From: UBA7672 sp963718145
GTDB lineage: Bacteria; Pseudomonadota; Alphaproteobacteria; Caulobacterales; Hyphomonadaceae
Assembly: GCA_963718145.1 (NCBI GenBank)
Contig: CAVQYJ010000017.1
Span: forward strand, 1-64,000
Length of the DNA: 64,000 nucleotides
Direction: 5' to 3'
The translations under genes were made by a program, and so were the position numbers. Below, piece after piece: positions 17,212-26,570 of this stretch (position 1 is its first letter; every line of letters starts with the position of its first letter). The notes under the pieces were generated by a model, which saw only the letters and a list, made by a program, of their open reading frames with translations, made no database searches and was not told where the DNA came from.

Positions 17212-17508
17212 TCACGCCTCAGTCAGCAGCCTGGCGCGGACGCGGTCGCGATAGCGGATGCATTCGGCAAGGTAGCGCCGGTACATGGCGACATCGACTT
17301 CCTCGCTCTCGCAGCAGGGCAGCATCAGATCGCCATCCGACTTGAAATTGCCGTCCCAGGCCATGACCTGCGCGTCGGTGCATTCCGGGCTCCACGTGCG
17401 AAGCTTGGCGTCGGGCATCGCGTCGAAATAGGCGCAGAGATTGATGCCTGCTTCGGTCCGCTCCTCGAAGGGCGGCTCGCTTTCGAAATTCCATCCGGGT
17501 TCGGGCAT
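17212..17508 (-). CDS. 98-aa hypothetical protein
   Basis: This is an unrecognised small, acidic, soluble protein beginning MPEPGWNFESEPPFEERTEAG with no signal peptide or membrane segment. It contains LMLPCCESEEVDVAMYRRYLAECIRYRDRVRARLL, a vicinal Cys pair followed by an amphipathic helix. The existence of a clearly homologous decayed copy 600 bp away shows that it was a real gene that duplicated. The gene ends at 17212, and the unrelated 112-aa gene lies just upstream. Confidence 0.6.
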   Translation of the reverse strand: MPEPGWNFESEPPFEERTEAGINLCAYFDAMPDAKLRTWSPECTDAQVMAWDGNFKSDGDLMLPCCESEEVDVAMYRRYLAECIRYRDRVRARLLTEA

Positions 17509-17526
17509 TAGGACTCGCTCGTTAGA

Positions 17527-17865
17527 TCAGGCATCGCGCCCGGCTGCATTGCGTAGAGCTTCCACGTCGACGATGATACTTGCGACCAACATGTGCAGCA
17601 CCTCCGCGTTGCCGGCGCTCCAACGCTCCGCGATTCCATCTTCTGGGCACATCTTGTCGAGGTACTCGCGACTTGCTGTCGACAACGTTTCGCTGAGGCG
17701 TTGGTCTTCCTTCGCCCATGCGTAGCCGTGCTCCGCAGAGAAGCGCGCTAGCCGCCCAACTCGGTCAACAATTTGACTAGTGAGTTCGTCGAGTCGAACG
17801 TCGCGCGAATCGGCCTGCTTCGCAGCCCAGTCGATCGGTCCATTCAAGCGTTGGGGCTCAGCCAT
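17527..17865 (-). CDS. 112-aa hypothetical protein overlapping the amidohydrolase gene
   Basis: The protein starts MAEPQRLNGPIDWAAKQADSRD and is helical and soluble without a signal peptide (LDELTSQIVDRVGRLARFSAEHGYAWAKEDQRLSETLSTASREYLDKM ... AEVLHMLVASIIVDVEALRNA). I do not recognise a family. The ATG at 17865 overlaps the amidohydrolase stop by 8 bp (ATGGCTGA), which supports translational coupling; the longer frame upstream is out-of-frame amidohydrolase sequence. Confidence 0.6.
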   Translation of the reverse strand: MAEPQRLNGPIDWAAKQADSRDVRLDELTSQIVDRVGRLARFSAEHGYAWAKEDQRLSETLSTASREYLDKMCPEDGIAERWSAGNAEVLHMLVASIIVDVEALRNAAGRDA

Positions 17866-19381
17866 GCTGCACCCAGCCATGATAGTCATTGTCGCGCAGG
17901 CCGCCGCGGTCGAGATAGGCGGTCTTGATGCGGCTGAGCGCATCCGCGGGCAGGGCGTTGCGCTGCGCGTTGACGTTGACGCCGTAGAGTTTCGCTGCGT
18001 TGAGGCCGAATATCTTCGCCTTGTCCTCTTCGGTGATCTTCTTGTAGCCGTGCTTCTCGCACATCTCGTCGGAGATCTGGAACCGCTTGAAGGCGTCGAT
18101 GCCCCATTGCGGACTTCCCCACCAGAGGCAATCCGTGCCCCACACGACGTGGTCGGCGCCGTAGGTCTTGATGTTGAGGCCCATGCCATGCATCGCCATG
18201 ATCGGATCCTGCACGGCCAGCGTGTTGAAGAACGAGCCGATCTCCGGATAGAGGTTGGTGATCTTCGGGTTGCGGCGTTTGATGTCCATCAGGACCTTGT
18301 GCCATAGGAAGTCGCCCGTCTCCGGATTGTACTCGTTCATCTCCTTCCAGTTCTCGCCGTCGGACGCGCCGTGCTTCAGGGCGGAGTGGTAGACGACAAA
18401 GTTGCAGTCGGGATTGCGCAGGGCCGCCTGTTCCATGTCCTTCGGGTTGGCGAGGTGGCCGAGGGTGCGGGACTGATAGGAATAGCCCTTGTGCACCGAG
18501 AACAGCTTCTTGCCGCGTTTGCGGCTCTCCTCGATGAACCATTGCGCATTGTCGTCATCGACCTGGAAGCCGTTTCCGGTGCGCGCCGGATCGGTATGGC
18601 AATACCATTTCCAGGAATCGATTTTGTAGACGTTGAGCTCGCGCTCCATCTGCTCGAGCGTCGCGGCCTTGTCGATCGTCTTGGTCGCAGCGTTCCAGTA
18701 GTGGTTAGGCGCAAGGTTGCCCTGGCTGAGCGCGCGCTGCGATCCGGCCATGGCGTTGAGCTCGTTGCGTGACTTGGCCATGAGCCAGGAGGGCAGGATC
18801 GCGCCGCGCGGCGTGCGCTCGGCATCGACCAGCACGCGGCCGTCCGGGGCGCGCTGCTCTTCCTTGCCCGGAACGCCAGAGATCACCACCATAGATGTCT
18901 CGGAATCGAGGAACATCTCCTTGGCGAAGGTGCGGAAGGAATAGGCCTCAGCGTCGTTCTTGAGGTCGAATCCCATGTTCTTCGCGGTTTCCGAATTGCG
19001 GAAATTCAGCGCGATGCCGTTGGAATAGTGGGCCTGTACGTCGATGATGAAATACTTGCCCTTCTGGCCGTTCGCTCTGACCGTTTCCTGCGGGCGCGGC
19101 TCGAACTGCTCGTCCTCGCCGACCTCGAAGGCGCCGCCGCCATAGACGCAGTTGGAGGCGAGGAAGGCGGTGGCGAGGCCCATGGAGGACGCCATATAGG
19201 CGCGCCGGCTCATGTTGATCTTCCTGGCGTTGCGCGCGCCCCAGTCCATGATCAGGTCTTCGACCTGCTTCTGCTTCCGGGTCTGGGGCCGTGGGATGAA
19301 CTCCTCGTTGGAGACGACCTGGGTGGGGATGGGCGAGTCCACGCCCAGAGCCCGGTCACGCTCGCCTTTTCTCACCCACAT
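17858..19381 (-). CDS. Amidohydrolase family protein (amidohydro_2 TIM barrel), probably Tat-exported
   Basis: This 507-residue protein has an unusual ~55-residue N-terminal region and then MSRRAYMASSMGLATAFLASN, a twin-arginine-like hydrophobic segment. The catalytic barrel starts at YFIIDVQAHYSNGIALN, where the usual H-x-H is replaced by QAHY, as in the decarboxylase-like amidohydro_2 group. FSVHKGYSYQ, NFVVYHSALKH and VVWGTDCLWWGSPQWGIDAFKRFQ carry the conserved His and Asp residues. Such proteins are annotated as metal-dependent hydrolases or decarboxylases; the substrate is unknown. A twin-arginine motif about 55 residues in is unusual, so MSRRAYM could be the true start. Confidence 0.82.
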   Translation of the reverse strand: MWVRKGERDRALGVDSPIPTQVVSNEEFIPRPQTRKQKQVEDLIMDWGARNARKINMSRRAYMASSMGLATAFLASNCVYGGGAFEVGEDEQFEPRPQETVRANGQKGKYFIIDVQAHYSNGIALNFRNSETAKNMGFDLKNDAEAYSFRTFAKEMFLDSETSMVVISGVPGKEEQRAPDGRVLVDAERTPRGAILPSWLMAKSRNELNAMAGSQRALSQGNLAPNHYWNAATKTIDKAATLEQMERELNVYKIDSWKWYCHTDPARTGNGFQVDDDNAQWFIEESRKRGKKLFSVHKGYSYQSRTLGHLANPKDMEQAALRNPDCNFVVYHSALKHGASDGENWKEMNEYNPETGDFLWHKVLMDIKRRNPKITNLYPEIGSFFNTLAVQDPIMAMHGMGLNIKTYGADHVVWGTDCLWWGSPQWGIDAFKRFQISDEMCEKHGYKKITEEDKAKIFGLNAAKLYGVNVNAQRNALPADALSRIKTAYLDRGGLRDNDYHGWVQHG

Positions 19382-19655
19382 GATGCTGCTCCCTCAGACC
19401 TCGGACCTGTTCCGGCCCAGGTGTTTTTAGAGACGAGAATACTCTGCACACTTCTGCGCCAAAGGGAATTGCGAGTGACGCGACCGTTACCAGGCGCGTC
19501 ACTGCCCTCGCGGGCAGAGGCGCCAGCAAGGCTGCGAGCCGCCCGACGGATCGCCAGCAAAGGTTCGAGTGCATCCCAAGCCGGCATGGATGGGACGCTG
19601 ATTGCATCGCCGCTTAGGCTGGGTCATTCCTCTTGCGCCAACCTGAGAGGACCCC

Positions 19656-20285
19656 ATGCCCGGCGTCACGGTCATCGATCATCCGCTGATCCAGCACAAG
19701 CTGAGCTTGATGCGGGACAAGACGACGAGCACGTCGGGGTTCCGCATCCTGCTGCGCGAGATCGCGCACCTGATGTGCTATGAGGTGACGCGCGACCTGG
19801 AGCTGGAGACCGTCGCCATCGAGACGCCGATGGGGAAGATGGATGCGCCAACTATCAAGGGCAAGAAGCTGGTCTTCGCCTCGATCCTGCGCGCCGGCAA
19901 TGGCCTCCTGGACGGCATGCTCGATCTCGTGCCCGCCGCGCGCGTCGCGCATATCGGCATCTACCGCGACCATGAAACACTGCAGCCGGTAGAATACTAC
20001 TTCAAGGCGCCGAGCGAGCTGGAGAACCGGCTGATCATCGTGGTCGATCCGATGCTGGCGACCGGAAACTCCGCCATCGCGGCGATTGACCGGCTGAAGC
20101 GGCGCGGGGCGAACAAGCTGCGCTTCCTCTGCCTGCTCGCGGCGCCCGAGGGGATTGCGGCGTTCGAAAAGGCGCATCCGGACGTAGCCGTCTTCACGGC
20201 GGCGATCGACAGCCATCTCAACGAGAAGGGCTATATCGTGCCGGGGCTCGGGGATGCAGGCGACCGCATGTACGGCACGAAGTAG
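19656..20285 (+). CDS. upp: Uracil phosphoribosyltransferase
   Basis: This 209-residue enzyme makes UMP from uracil and PRPP in pyrimidine salvage. Family landmarks are HPLIQHKLSLMRDKTTSTSGFR at the N-terminus, SILRAGNGLLDGML, the PRPP loop DPMLATGNSA (residues ~131-140) and the uracil-binding C-terminus GYIVPGLGDAGDRMYGTK. Length and motifs match the family exactly. It is a single gene on the plus strand, convergent with the cytochrome b gene 9 bp downstream. Confidence 0.96.
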   Translation: MPGVTVIDHPLIQHKLSLMRDKTTSTSGFRILLREIAHLMCYEVTRDLELETVAIETPMGKMDAPTIKGKKLVFASILRAGNGLLDGMLDLVPAARVAHIGIYRDHETLQPVEYYFKAPSELENRLIIVVDPMLATGNSAIAAIDRLKRRGANKLRFLCLLAAPEGIAAFEKAHPDVAVFTAAIDSHLNEKGYIVPGLGDAGDRMYGTK

Positions 20286-20294
20286 GCGCGACGA

Positions 20295-20987
20295 TTAGCG
20301 CGCGATCAGCCAGACGACGGCGAGGGCCAGGACGACGCCCACGGCGAAGCGCCAGAGGGGAGTTCGCTCGATGCCTTCGGGTGGGCCTTCGCCGTTTGCA
20401 GCGCGGGCGCCGGTAATCATCGGGGCGATGAGGTTGGTGCGCTTGGCGATCAGGTAGAAAGCGATCGCGGCGATGTGGAGCGCGATCAACACAAGCAGGA
20501 TGTTGAAGGCGTCTTCGTGCAGGTCGCCCGCGGCTTCGGCAAAATCGTAAGAAACAAAGCGGGCGAGCGGGCCGGATTCGAGGCCGTCCGTGTCCATCGC
20601 AAAGAGGCCGAGGCCGACTTGCGCCACGAGAGCCAGGAGGATCGCCACGACGCTGAGCGCGCCCAGGGGATTGTGTCCGAAGGCGGCCTTGTAGTTGGGA
20701 CGGAACAGCCTGGCCGCATAACCGATGACGGCGCCTGGCCCCTTGATGAAGCGGGCGAAGCGCGCGGTGTCAGGCCCGGCGAAGCCCCACCAGATGCGGA
20801 AGACCAAAAGGCCCACAATGGCGAGCCCGGAAATCCGGTGCAGGTCCATCAGCCGCTCTTCGGCCGTCCACCATGAGAAGGCGACGAGGCCGACGAGAAG
20901 CCAGTGGAACAGGCGCGTGGGCGCGTCCCAGATCCTTTGCCTGATCGGCGCCGCCCCGGGGGACGGCGCCGGTGAAGCGTCCGTCAT
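20295..20987 (-). CDS. Cytochrome b561/Ni-hydrogenase-type membrane protein
   Basis: This 230-residue inner-membrane protein has about four helices and conserved haem-ligand histidines (APTRLFHWLLVGLVAFSWWT, MDLHRISGLAIVGLLVFRIWWGF, GDLHEDAFNILLVLIALHIAAIAFYLI). It fits the b-type cytochromes that donate electrons to or from a periplasmic c-type cytochrome. The adjacent cytochrome c gene ends 4 bp before its start, so the pair forms an operon. A short C-terminal helix follows (TPLWRFAVGVVLALAVVWLIAR). Confidence 0.88.
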   Translation of the reverse strand: MTDASPAPSPGAAPIRQRIWDAPTRLFHWLLVGLVAFSWWTAEERLMDLHRISGLAIVGLLVFRIWWGFAGPDTARFARFIKGPGAVIGYAARLFRPNYKAAFGHNPLGALSVVAILLALVAQVGLGLFAMDTDGLESGPLARFVSYDFAEAAGDLHEDAFNILLVLIALHIAAIAFYLIAKRTNLIAPMITGARAANGEGPPEGIERTPLWRFAVGVVLALAVVWLIAR

Positions 20988-20991
20988 CCCT

Positions 20992-21540
20992 CTATTTCTT
21001 CTCGTCCGGCTTGCGGAAGGTGTCGTGGCAGTTCTTACAGGCGCCGCCCGTCTTCGGGAATTGCGCCTTCACTTGGGCGATGTCGCCGGAGGCGGCCGCG
21101 GTCTGCATGGCGCTGGCTTCAAGCTGGACCTTGGCGACCGCCGCCTCGAAGGTCGCCTTGTCTTCCCAGATCTTTGGCAGCGCTGCGGTCTTGATGCCGG
21201 TCTCGGGGCCTGTACCCGCCGGGAACCACGTGCCGATGTCGACCGAGTAGCCCTTGATCTTGTCGGCGGCGGCGGTGATGGCGGCCATGTCAGGCGTGGC
21301 GGCCTTGGTCTGGTCGTTGATCGTCTTGAAGTTGGCGCCCATGTCCTTGAGGTTCGCTTGGCGCGTTTCGATGACCACTTTGGGGTCAGGGGCTGCGGCC
21401 GGCGCAGGCTCGGCGGCGGGCGGCGGAGCAGCGGCGACCACCGGGGCGGCTGGCGCTTCGGCGACCTTGGGGTCCTCGCCGCCGCAGGCCGCAAGGGCCA
21501 TGGCGAACACGGCGGCAGTCGCAAACAGCGTCACTCTCAT
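20992..21540 (-). CDS. Class II cytochrome c (cytochrome c'-like) lipoprotein
   Basis: This 182-residue protein has a lipobox at LAACG (MRVTLFATAAVFAMALAAC), an Ala/Pro-rich linker (~residues 22-55) and a four-helix domain with C-terminal CKNCH (a CxxCH haem site, residues ~172-176). This is the position expected in cytochrome c', where His is the axial ligand. WEDKATFEAAVAKVQ and GACKNCHDTFRK are family signatures. The ATG at 21540 is chosen since it begins the signal peptide. It is coupled to the cytochrome b gene. Confidence 0.88.
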   Translation of the reverse strand: MRVTLFATAAVFAMALAACGGEDPKVAEAPAAPVVAAAPPPAAEPAPAAAPDPKVVIETRQANLKDMGANFKTINDQTKAATPDMAAITAAADKIKGYSVDIGTWFPAGTGPETGIKTAALPKIWEDKATFEAAVAKVQLEASAMQTAAASGDIAQVKAQFPKTGGACKNCHDTFRKPDEKK

Positions 21541-21700
21541 AAACTCGTCTCCCTCAAGACTGATGGGTTCCATTGAGCAAGACGCTAGGAACCCGCTCGC
21601 CCGGCGTCAACTCACAGGCGAGCGCGTAATCCGCCTTTCGCGTGCAGCAAGGCCGACATAGTCGTCAGGGAGACAGAACTCAGGCCTTAAGGGACCAGAC

Positions 21701-23540
21701 GTGCGCGGCGCTGGCGGACAATCAGGTGCGGAGACCGAGGCCGGGGATTGGCGCCCGGACCCGCATGACGTGTTGCGCGAGGTGTTCGGCCATTCTGAAT
21801 TCCGCGGCGAACAGGAAGGCGTGGTGCGCCAGGTGATTGCGGGCGGGGACGCCGTGGTGCTGTTCCCGACCGGCGCAGGCAAGTCGGTCTGCTACCAGGT
21901 TCCAGCGTTATGCCGGCCCGGCGTCGCCATCATCGTCTCGCCCCTGATCGCCCTGATGCGCGACCAGGTCGAGGCGCTAAAGCAGGCCGGCGTTGCGGCG
22001 GCGGCGCTCAATTCCTCGCTGTCGCCCGATGAGGCGCGCGTGGTGCGCGACCAGATCCATTCGGGCGAGCTGAAACTGCTCTACGTGGCGCCAGAGCGGC
22101 TCAACACGTCCGGCTTCCAATCGATGCTGGAGGATGCGCACATCAGCCTCTTTGCGATCGACGAGGCGCATTGCGTCAGCCAGTGGGGGCATGACTTCCG
22201 GCCAGAATATCGGGAGCTGTCGCGCCTTGCGGTCGATTTTCCCGGCGTGCCGCGGATCGCGCTGACGGCGACGGCCGATCCGGTGACGCGGGAAGACATC
22301 ATCGACCGGCTGGGGCTGCGGAATGCGAAAGTGTTCGCGACCTCGTTCGACCGGCCGAACATTTCCTACGCCATCGTGCAGCGCGAGAAGGTGAAGGCGC
22401 AGCTTCTGGACTTTCTCCAGAAGCACAAGGGCGCAAGCGGGATCGTCTATTGCTTGTCGCGCAAGAAGGTCGAGGCGACAGCTGAATGGCTGAACGAGGA
22501 GGGCATTCGCGCGCTGCCCTATCATGCCGGGATGGAGGCGCGGGTACGCTCGAAGAACCAGGATGCGTTCCTGACCGAGGACAGCCTTGCCCTTGTGGCG
22601 ACGGTGGCGTTCGGCATGGGGATCGACAAGCCGGACGTGCGCTATGTGGCGCATGTCGACATGCCGTCATCGGTCGAGGCCTATTACCAGGAGACAGGCC
22701 GGGCGGGGCGCGATGGCTTGGCCGCAGATGCCTGGATGGCCTACGGCATGTCGGATGTCGCTCTACGCGGCCAAGATGATCGCCGACGGCAATGCGCCCG
22801 AAGAGATCAAGCGGATCGAGCGGGCGAAGCTCAACGCGCTGCTCGACATCTGCGAGACGACGGCGTGCCGGCGCCAGGCGATCCTCGCGCATTTTGGCGA
22901 GGCGCATCCAGGCAGCTGCAGGAATTGCGACAACTGCCTTGTGCCGGTCGATACCTGGGACGCGACGGATGCGGCCGTGAAAGCGATGGCTGCGATCTAT
23001 CGCACCGGCGAGCGCTTTGGCGTGACGCATGTGGTCGACGTGCTGACCGGCAAGACGTCGGAGAAAGTGGAGCGGCTAGGGCATGACAGGCTTCCCGTGT
23101 TCGGCGCGGGCAAGGAGACGGACGCAAAAGTGTGGCAGTCGGTGATGCGTCAGCTGACGGCGGCGGGGTTCATCACCGTCGATCCCGAGCATGGCGGGTT
23201 GAAGCTGACGGCGGCGGCGAGGCCCGTGTTCAAGGGCGAGCGGAAGGTGACGCTGCGGCGGGAGCGGCCGCGCCAGAAGGAGCAGAGGCGGGCCAAGGCG
23301 TCAGCGGAGCTGGGCTCAGGCGCCATGCCTCTGTTCGACGACCTGCGGGCGGAGCGGGCGCGCATCGCCAGGGTCCAGGGCGTGCCGCCCTATGTGGTGT
23401 TCCACGACAGCAGCCTGCGCGCGATGGCGAGCGCGCGGCCGCAGACGCTCGAGGCGATGGCCGGCATCCCCGGCGTCGGCAAGGCCAAGCTGGAGCGCTA
23501 TGGCGCGCTGTTTCTCGCGGTGATTCAGGGTGCGGGGTGA
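21701..23540 (+). pseudogene. recQ: ATP-dependent DNA helicase RecQ, interrupted by an apparent +1 frameshift
   Basis: The frame from 21701 encodes Walker A FPTGAGKSVCYQVPAL, the DEAH box FAIDEAHCVSQWGHDFRPEY and motif VI QETGRAGRDG, then derails after YGMSDVAL near 22761. The frame from 22762 onwards carries LYAAKMIADGNAPEEIKRIE, the RQC zinc site (CETTACRRQAIL...CRNCDNC), a winged helix and a C-terminal HRDC domain (LEAMAGIPGVGKAKLERYG). Removing one base at about 22759-22762 gives a continuous RecQ of about 610 residues. All domains on both sides are intact, so this is either an error in the sequence or a recent inactivation. Confidence 0.85.
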
Positions 23541-23694
23541 GGGGCGGGTCCAACAGTGCGCTGCGCGTCACGCCTGTGGCGGCCACTGGGATTACTGACA
23601 CGTCTGACGATGGAGGAATCGTGAGGCTGATGGTTGTGCGCTCACGGAAGCCGGGGCTGCGGAAGCCCTACAATGAGAGGCCGTAGATCCGTCG

Positions 23695-24084
23695 CTAGGG
23701 CTTCCACTGCCCATTGCTCAGATGTTCGTGTGCGATCAGCCAACCGCCGCCGGGTCGCCTCGAAAATACCCGCGTGCCCCGGCCACTCCCGGTGACCTCT
23801 GCGCCGCGGACAAGGCCGGACCACGCAAAGCTATAGATGACCGCAGCCGCGTCGTCGGACTGAGTGAGCCAGCGCGATTCCGCGCTCTGGTATGTGTAGT
23901 TCTCGATCATCTTCCAGCTTGCCGTCATCAGCGCGGCGAAGTCGTCTTTCCCCAGGATGGCCGTTCCGTTGCTGTAGAAAAACACGACGTCGTCGGTGAG
24001 CAAGGCCAATGCGGAGCTGATGTCACGTCGGATCAACGCGGCGGTAAATTCAGCCGCGCAAGCTTGTGGAGAGACTGCTGTCAT
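23695..24084 (-). CDS. SnoaL-like/DUF4440 NTF2-fold protein
   Basis: This 129-residue protein begins MTAVSPQACAAEFTAALIRRDISSALALLTDDVVFFYSNGTAILGKDDF. It follows the NTF2-like cone fold seen in SnoaL/DUF4440 proteins and ends GRGTRVFSRRPGGGWLIAHEHLS. The pattern (helix, D-D-V-V-F-F, then W-L-I-A-H-E-H) is a reliable family marker. The catalytic or binding role is unknown. The ATG at 24084 gives the normal length; the longer frame upstream has no family match. It diverges from the imuA SOS operon. Confidence 0.8.
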   Translation of the reverse strand: MTAVSPQACAAEFTAALIRRDISSALALLTDDVVFFYSNGTAILGKDDFAALMTASWKMIENYTYQSAESRWLTQSDDAAAVIYSFAWSGLVRGAEVTGSGRGTRVFSRRPGGGWLIAHEHLSNGQWKP

Positions 24085-24236
24085 TGGTGTCTTTCCGTTC
24101 GCTGGATGCGAGGCGCCGTCAAGCGTCAGCCTTTCATCGAACCCAGATTGCCCGCAATGACGAGCCGTCACATTTCAAACTGAGGCACTCCCCTTTTCAG
24201 ACTCCGCTTGACTCTTTTCGGCCTGGGTCGTTTATG

Positions 24237-24251
24237 GAACAAAATAGGAAC
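24237..24251 (+). promoter_or_regulatory. LexA (SOS) box, GAAC-N7-GAAC
   Basis: The sequence GAACAAAATAGGAAC is an exact match to the alphaproteobacterial LexA operator (GAAC, seven bases, GAAC). It ends 11 bp before the imuA ATG, where a repressor would block the promoter. This is the expected control of the imuA-imuB-dnaE2 damage-inducible cassette. Confidence 0.88.
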
Positions 24252-24262
24252 TACATGCGGAA

Positions 24263-25090
24263 ATGGCCGAGAAACAGGCAGTTCTGGACGGGCTGAGACG
24301 CAGGGTCTCGGAACTGGAGCGGGGGTCCTCTCCGGTCGGCGCCGAGCGGTTTTCGACGGGTTCGCAAGACATGGATGCGGCGCTCGGCGGTGGGCTGGCG
24401 CGGGCGGGCGTGCACGAGATTTTCGCGGGCCAGATGTTCGACGAGCCGTCGGCGGCGAGCTTTGCCGTGGGACTGGCGCTGCGGGCCTCGGGGGCGAAGC
24501 CGGTCATCTGGGTGCGGCAGGATTTCGTCGGGCTGGAGATGGGGGAGATCTATGCGCCGGGGCTGGCTGAGTTCGGCCTGTCGCCAGACCGGCTGATCCT
24601 GGTGAAGGCACGCGATGGGCCGGCGGTGCTGAGGGCGGGCGAGGAGGCGGCGCGCTGTCCGCCGCTAGGCGCCGTGATCATCGAGCCGTGGGGGAATCCA
24701 AAGACGCTCGACCTATCCGCCTCGCGGCGGCTGGCGCTGGCGGCTGCGCGCTCGAACCTGCCGCTGTTCATGGTGCGGGCGGGAGGCACGCCAGGGCCGA
24801 GCGCGGCGCTGACCCGATGGAGCGTGAGGGCGCATCCGTCCGTGGCGCTGGAGGCGGATGCGCCAGGGCATCCGGCCTATTCGGCAAGGTTGCTGCGCGA
24901 CCGGGCGGGACTATCGGGACGAAACTGGATTGTGGAATGGGATCGTGATGCCCGCGTCTTCAAAGATCTCCCCCTCTCTCACGGACAGGATGACGGACAA
25001 GCCACGCGCCCGCAAACGCTGGCTGGCGGCATGGCTCCCCTACCTGCCGGCGGATCGGGTGATGCGGCGGATGCGCGGCTCGCAGGCTGA
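24263..25090 (+). CDS. imuA: ImuA, RecA-like component of the error-prone mutasome
   Basis: This 275-residue SOS protein, related to RecA and SulA, acts with ImuB and DnaE2 in translesion synthesis. The start RFSTGSQDMDAALGGGLARAGVHEIFA is a degenerate Walker-A-like region. LGAVIIEPWGNPKTLDLSASRRLALAAARSNLPLFMVRAG and WIVEWDRDARVFKDL are family hallmarks. It overlaps imuB by about 100 bp, as seen in other alphaproteobacterial copies, and starts just after the LexA box. Confidence 0.88.
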   Translation: MAEKQAVLDGLRRRVSELERGSSPVGAERFSTGSQDMDAALGGGLARAGVHEIFAGQMFDEPSAASFAVGLALRASGAKPVIWVRQDFVGLEMGEIYAPGLAEFGLSPDRLILVKARDGPAVLRAGEEAARCPPLGAVIIEPWGNPKTLDLSASRRLALAAARSNLPLFMVRAGGTPGPSAALTRWSVRAHPSVALEADAPGHPAYSARLLRDRAGLSGRNWIVEWDRDARVFKDLPLSHGQDDGQATRPQTLAGGMAPLPAGGSGDAADARLAG

Positions 25091-26570
25091 AGCGGCGCCG
25101 GACCTTCCGCTCGTCATTGTCGATACCATCAAGAACGCAACGCAGCTTGTGGCCGTGAGTCCGCAGGCGCAGCGCGTGGGCCTGGCGCCGGGGCTGACGC
25201 TGGCCGATGCGCGCGCGCGTATTCCGCATCTCTGGGTGGAGGAGGCGCAGCCCCGGGCGGACGCGGCCTTGCTGCAGCGCATCGCCGAGGATTGCGACCG
25301 GTTTTCGCCGGCCGTGGTCATGGATGCGCCGGACGGATTGTTGGTCGACATCACCGGCTGCGCGCATCTCTTTGGCGGCGAGGGAGAGCTGCGCAAGGCA
25401 TTCAGCCTGCGGCTGCGCCGCGGCGGCTTCCATGTGCGCGCGGTGATCGCCGGATCCGCCGATGCGGCGCGGGCGCTTGCAAGGCATGGCCGCCGCATGG
25501 GGGCCATGCCTGATGGCGTCGTGCCGGAAGGGGGGGAGGAGGCGGCCGTGCGGCCCCTTCCCATTGCCGCGCTGGGACTGGATGACGATGCCCGCATTGC
25601 GATCCTGCGCGCCGGGTTCAAGACGATCGGCGCGGTCGCGGACCAGCCGGCCACGGCGTTCGCCTCCCGCTTTGGCGAAGCGATGACGCTGCATCTGAGA
25701 CGCGTGCTGGGCAGGGAGGGTGCGCCTCTCTCTCCGCTTCGTCCCATTCCCGAACTCTGGGTCGAGCGGCGTTTTCCCGAACCGATCGGGCGAAGCGAAG
25801 ACATCGAGGCGGTGCTGGCTGAACTTGGGCGAGAGGCCGGCGCAAGGCTGGCCGAGCGCCGTGAGGGCGGGCGGACATTCGAGGCGAATTTCTTTAGGGC
25901 CGATGGCGCCGTGCGGCGCATATCCGTCGAAACCGGCCGTCCGCTGCGCGATGCGAAAACGATCCTGCGGCTCTTCCGCGAAAAGCTCGACGCCCTCGCC
26001 GACCCGCTCGATCCTGGCTTCGGGTTCGATATCGTCCGCCTCTGCATTCCTCTCGCCGAACCGCTCGAGGCGGTGCAGTCTGGGCTTGACGGGCGCGCGA
26101 CCGAGGACAACGAGGTGGCCGACCTCGCCGACCGGCTGTCGACGCGGTTCGGGCAGGATCGCGTGGTGCGCTTCCTTCCGCGCGAGACCCACGATCCCGT
26201 ACGCGCGGCGCAGGCGGCGCCGGCCAGCTTCAATCCGCTGACCTCGCTGGTCTGGCCGGTTCCCGAAAGGGAAGAGCCGCCGCTGCGTCCGCTGCAGATC
26301 TTCGATCCGCCGCATCTTGTCACGGCGACGGCGGAAGTTCCCGATGGTCCGCCGCGCAGCTTTACCTGGCGCCGGGTGAAGTATGTGGTGAAGCGCGGCG
26401 AGGGACCTGAGCGCATCGCGCCTGAATGGTGGCGAAGCGCGCCGGACGCCCTCGATCGGGATTACTATCGCGTCGAGGATTCCGAAGGCCGCCGCTATTG
26501 GCTGTTCCGCACAGGGCTCTACGGAGAAACGCCCGAGCCGCGCTGGTATCTGCACGGGCTGTTCGCATGA
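24990..26570 (+). CDS. imuB: ImuB, Y-family-like polymerase subunit
   Basis: This 526-residue protein begins MTDKPRARKRWLAAWLPYLPADRVMR. It resembles Y-family polymerases (ITGCAHLFGGEGELRKAFSLRLRRGG, ALARHGRRMGAMPDG, then a thumb region). It belongs to the ImuB group, which usually lacks the catalytic acidic residues and instead bridges ImuA, the beta clamp and DnaE2. The start at 24990 lies inside imuA; an earlier in-frame ATG (24948) is possible. The stop overlaps the dnaE2 start (ATGA). Confidence 0.88.
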   Translation: MTDKPRARKRWLAAWLPYLPADRVMRRMRGSQAEAAPDLPLVIVDTIKNATQLVAVSPQAQRVGLAPGLTLADARARIPHLWVEEAQPRADAALLQRIAEDCDRFSPAVVMDAPDGLLVDITGCAHLFGGEGELRKAFSLRLRRGGFHVRAVIAGSADAARALARHGRRMGAMPDGVVPEGGEEAAVRPLPIAALGLDDDARIAILRAGFKTIGAVADQPATAFASRFGEAMTLHLRRVLGREGAPLSPLRPIPELWVERRFPEPIGRSEDIEAVLAELGREAGARLAERREGGRTFEANFFRADGAVRRISVETGRPLRDAKTILRLFREKLDALADPLDPGFGFDIVRLCIPLAEPLEAVQSGLDGRATEDNEVADLADRLSTRFGQDRVVRFLPRETHDPVRAAQAAPASFNPLTSLVWPVPEREEPPLRPLQIFDPPHLVTATAEVPDGPPRSFTWRRVKYVVKRGEGPERIAPEWWRSAPDALDRDYYRVEDSEGRRYWLFRTGLYGETPEPRWYLHGLFA

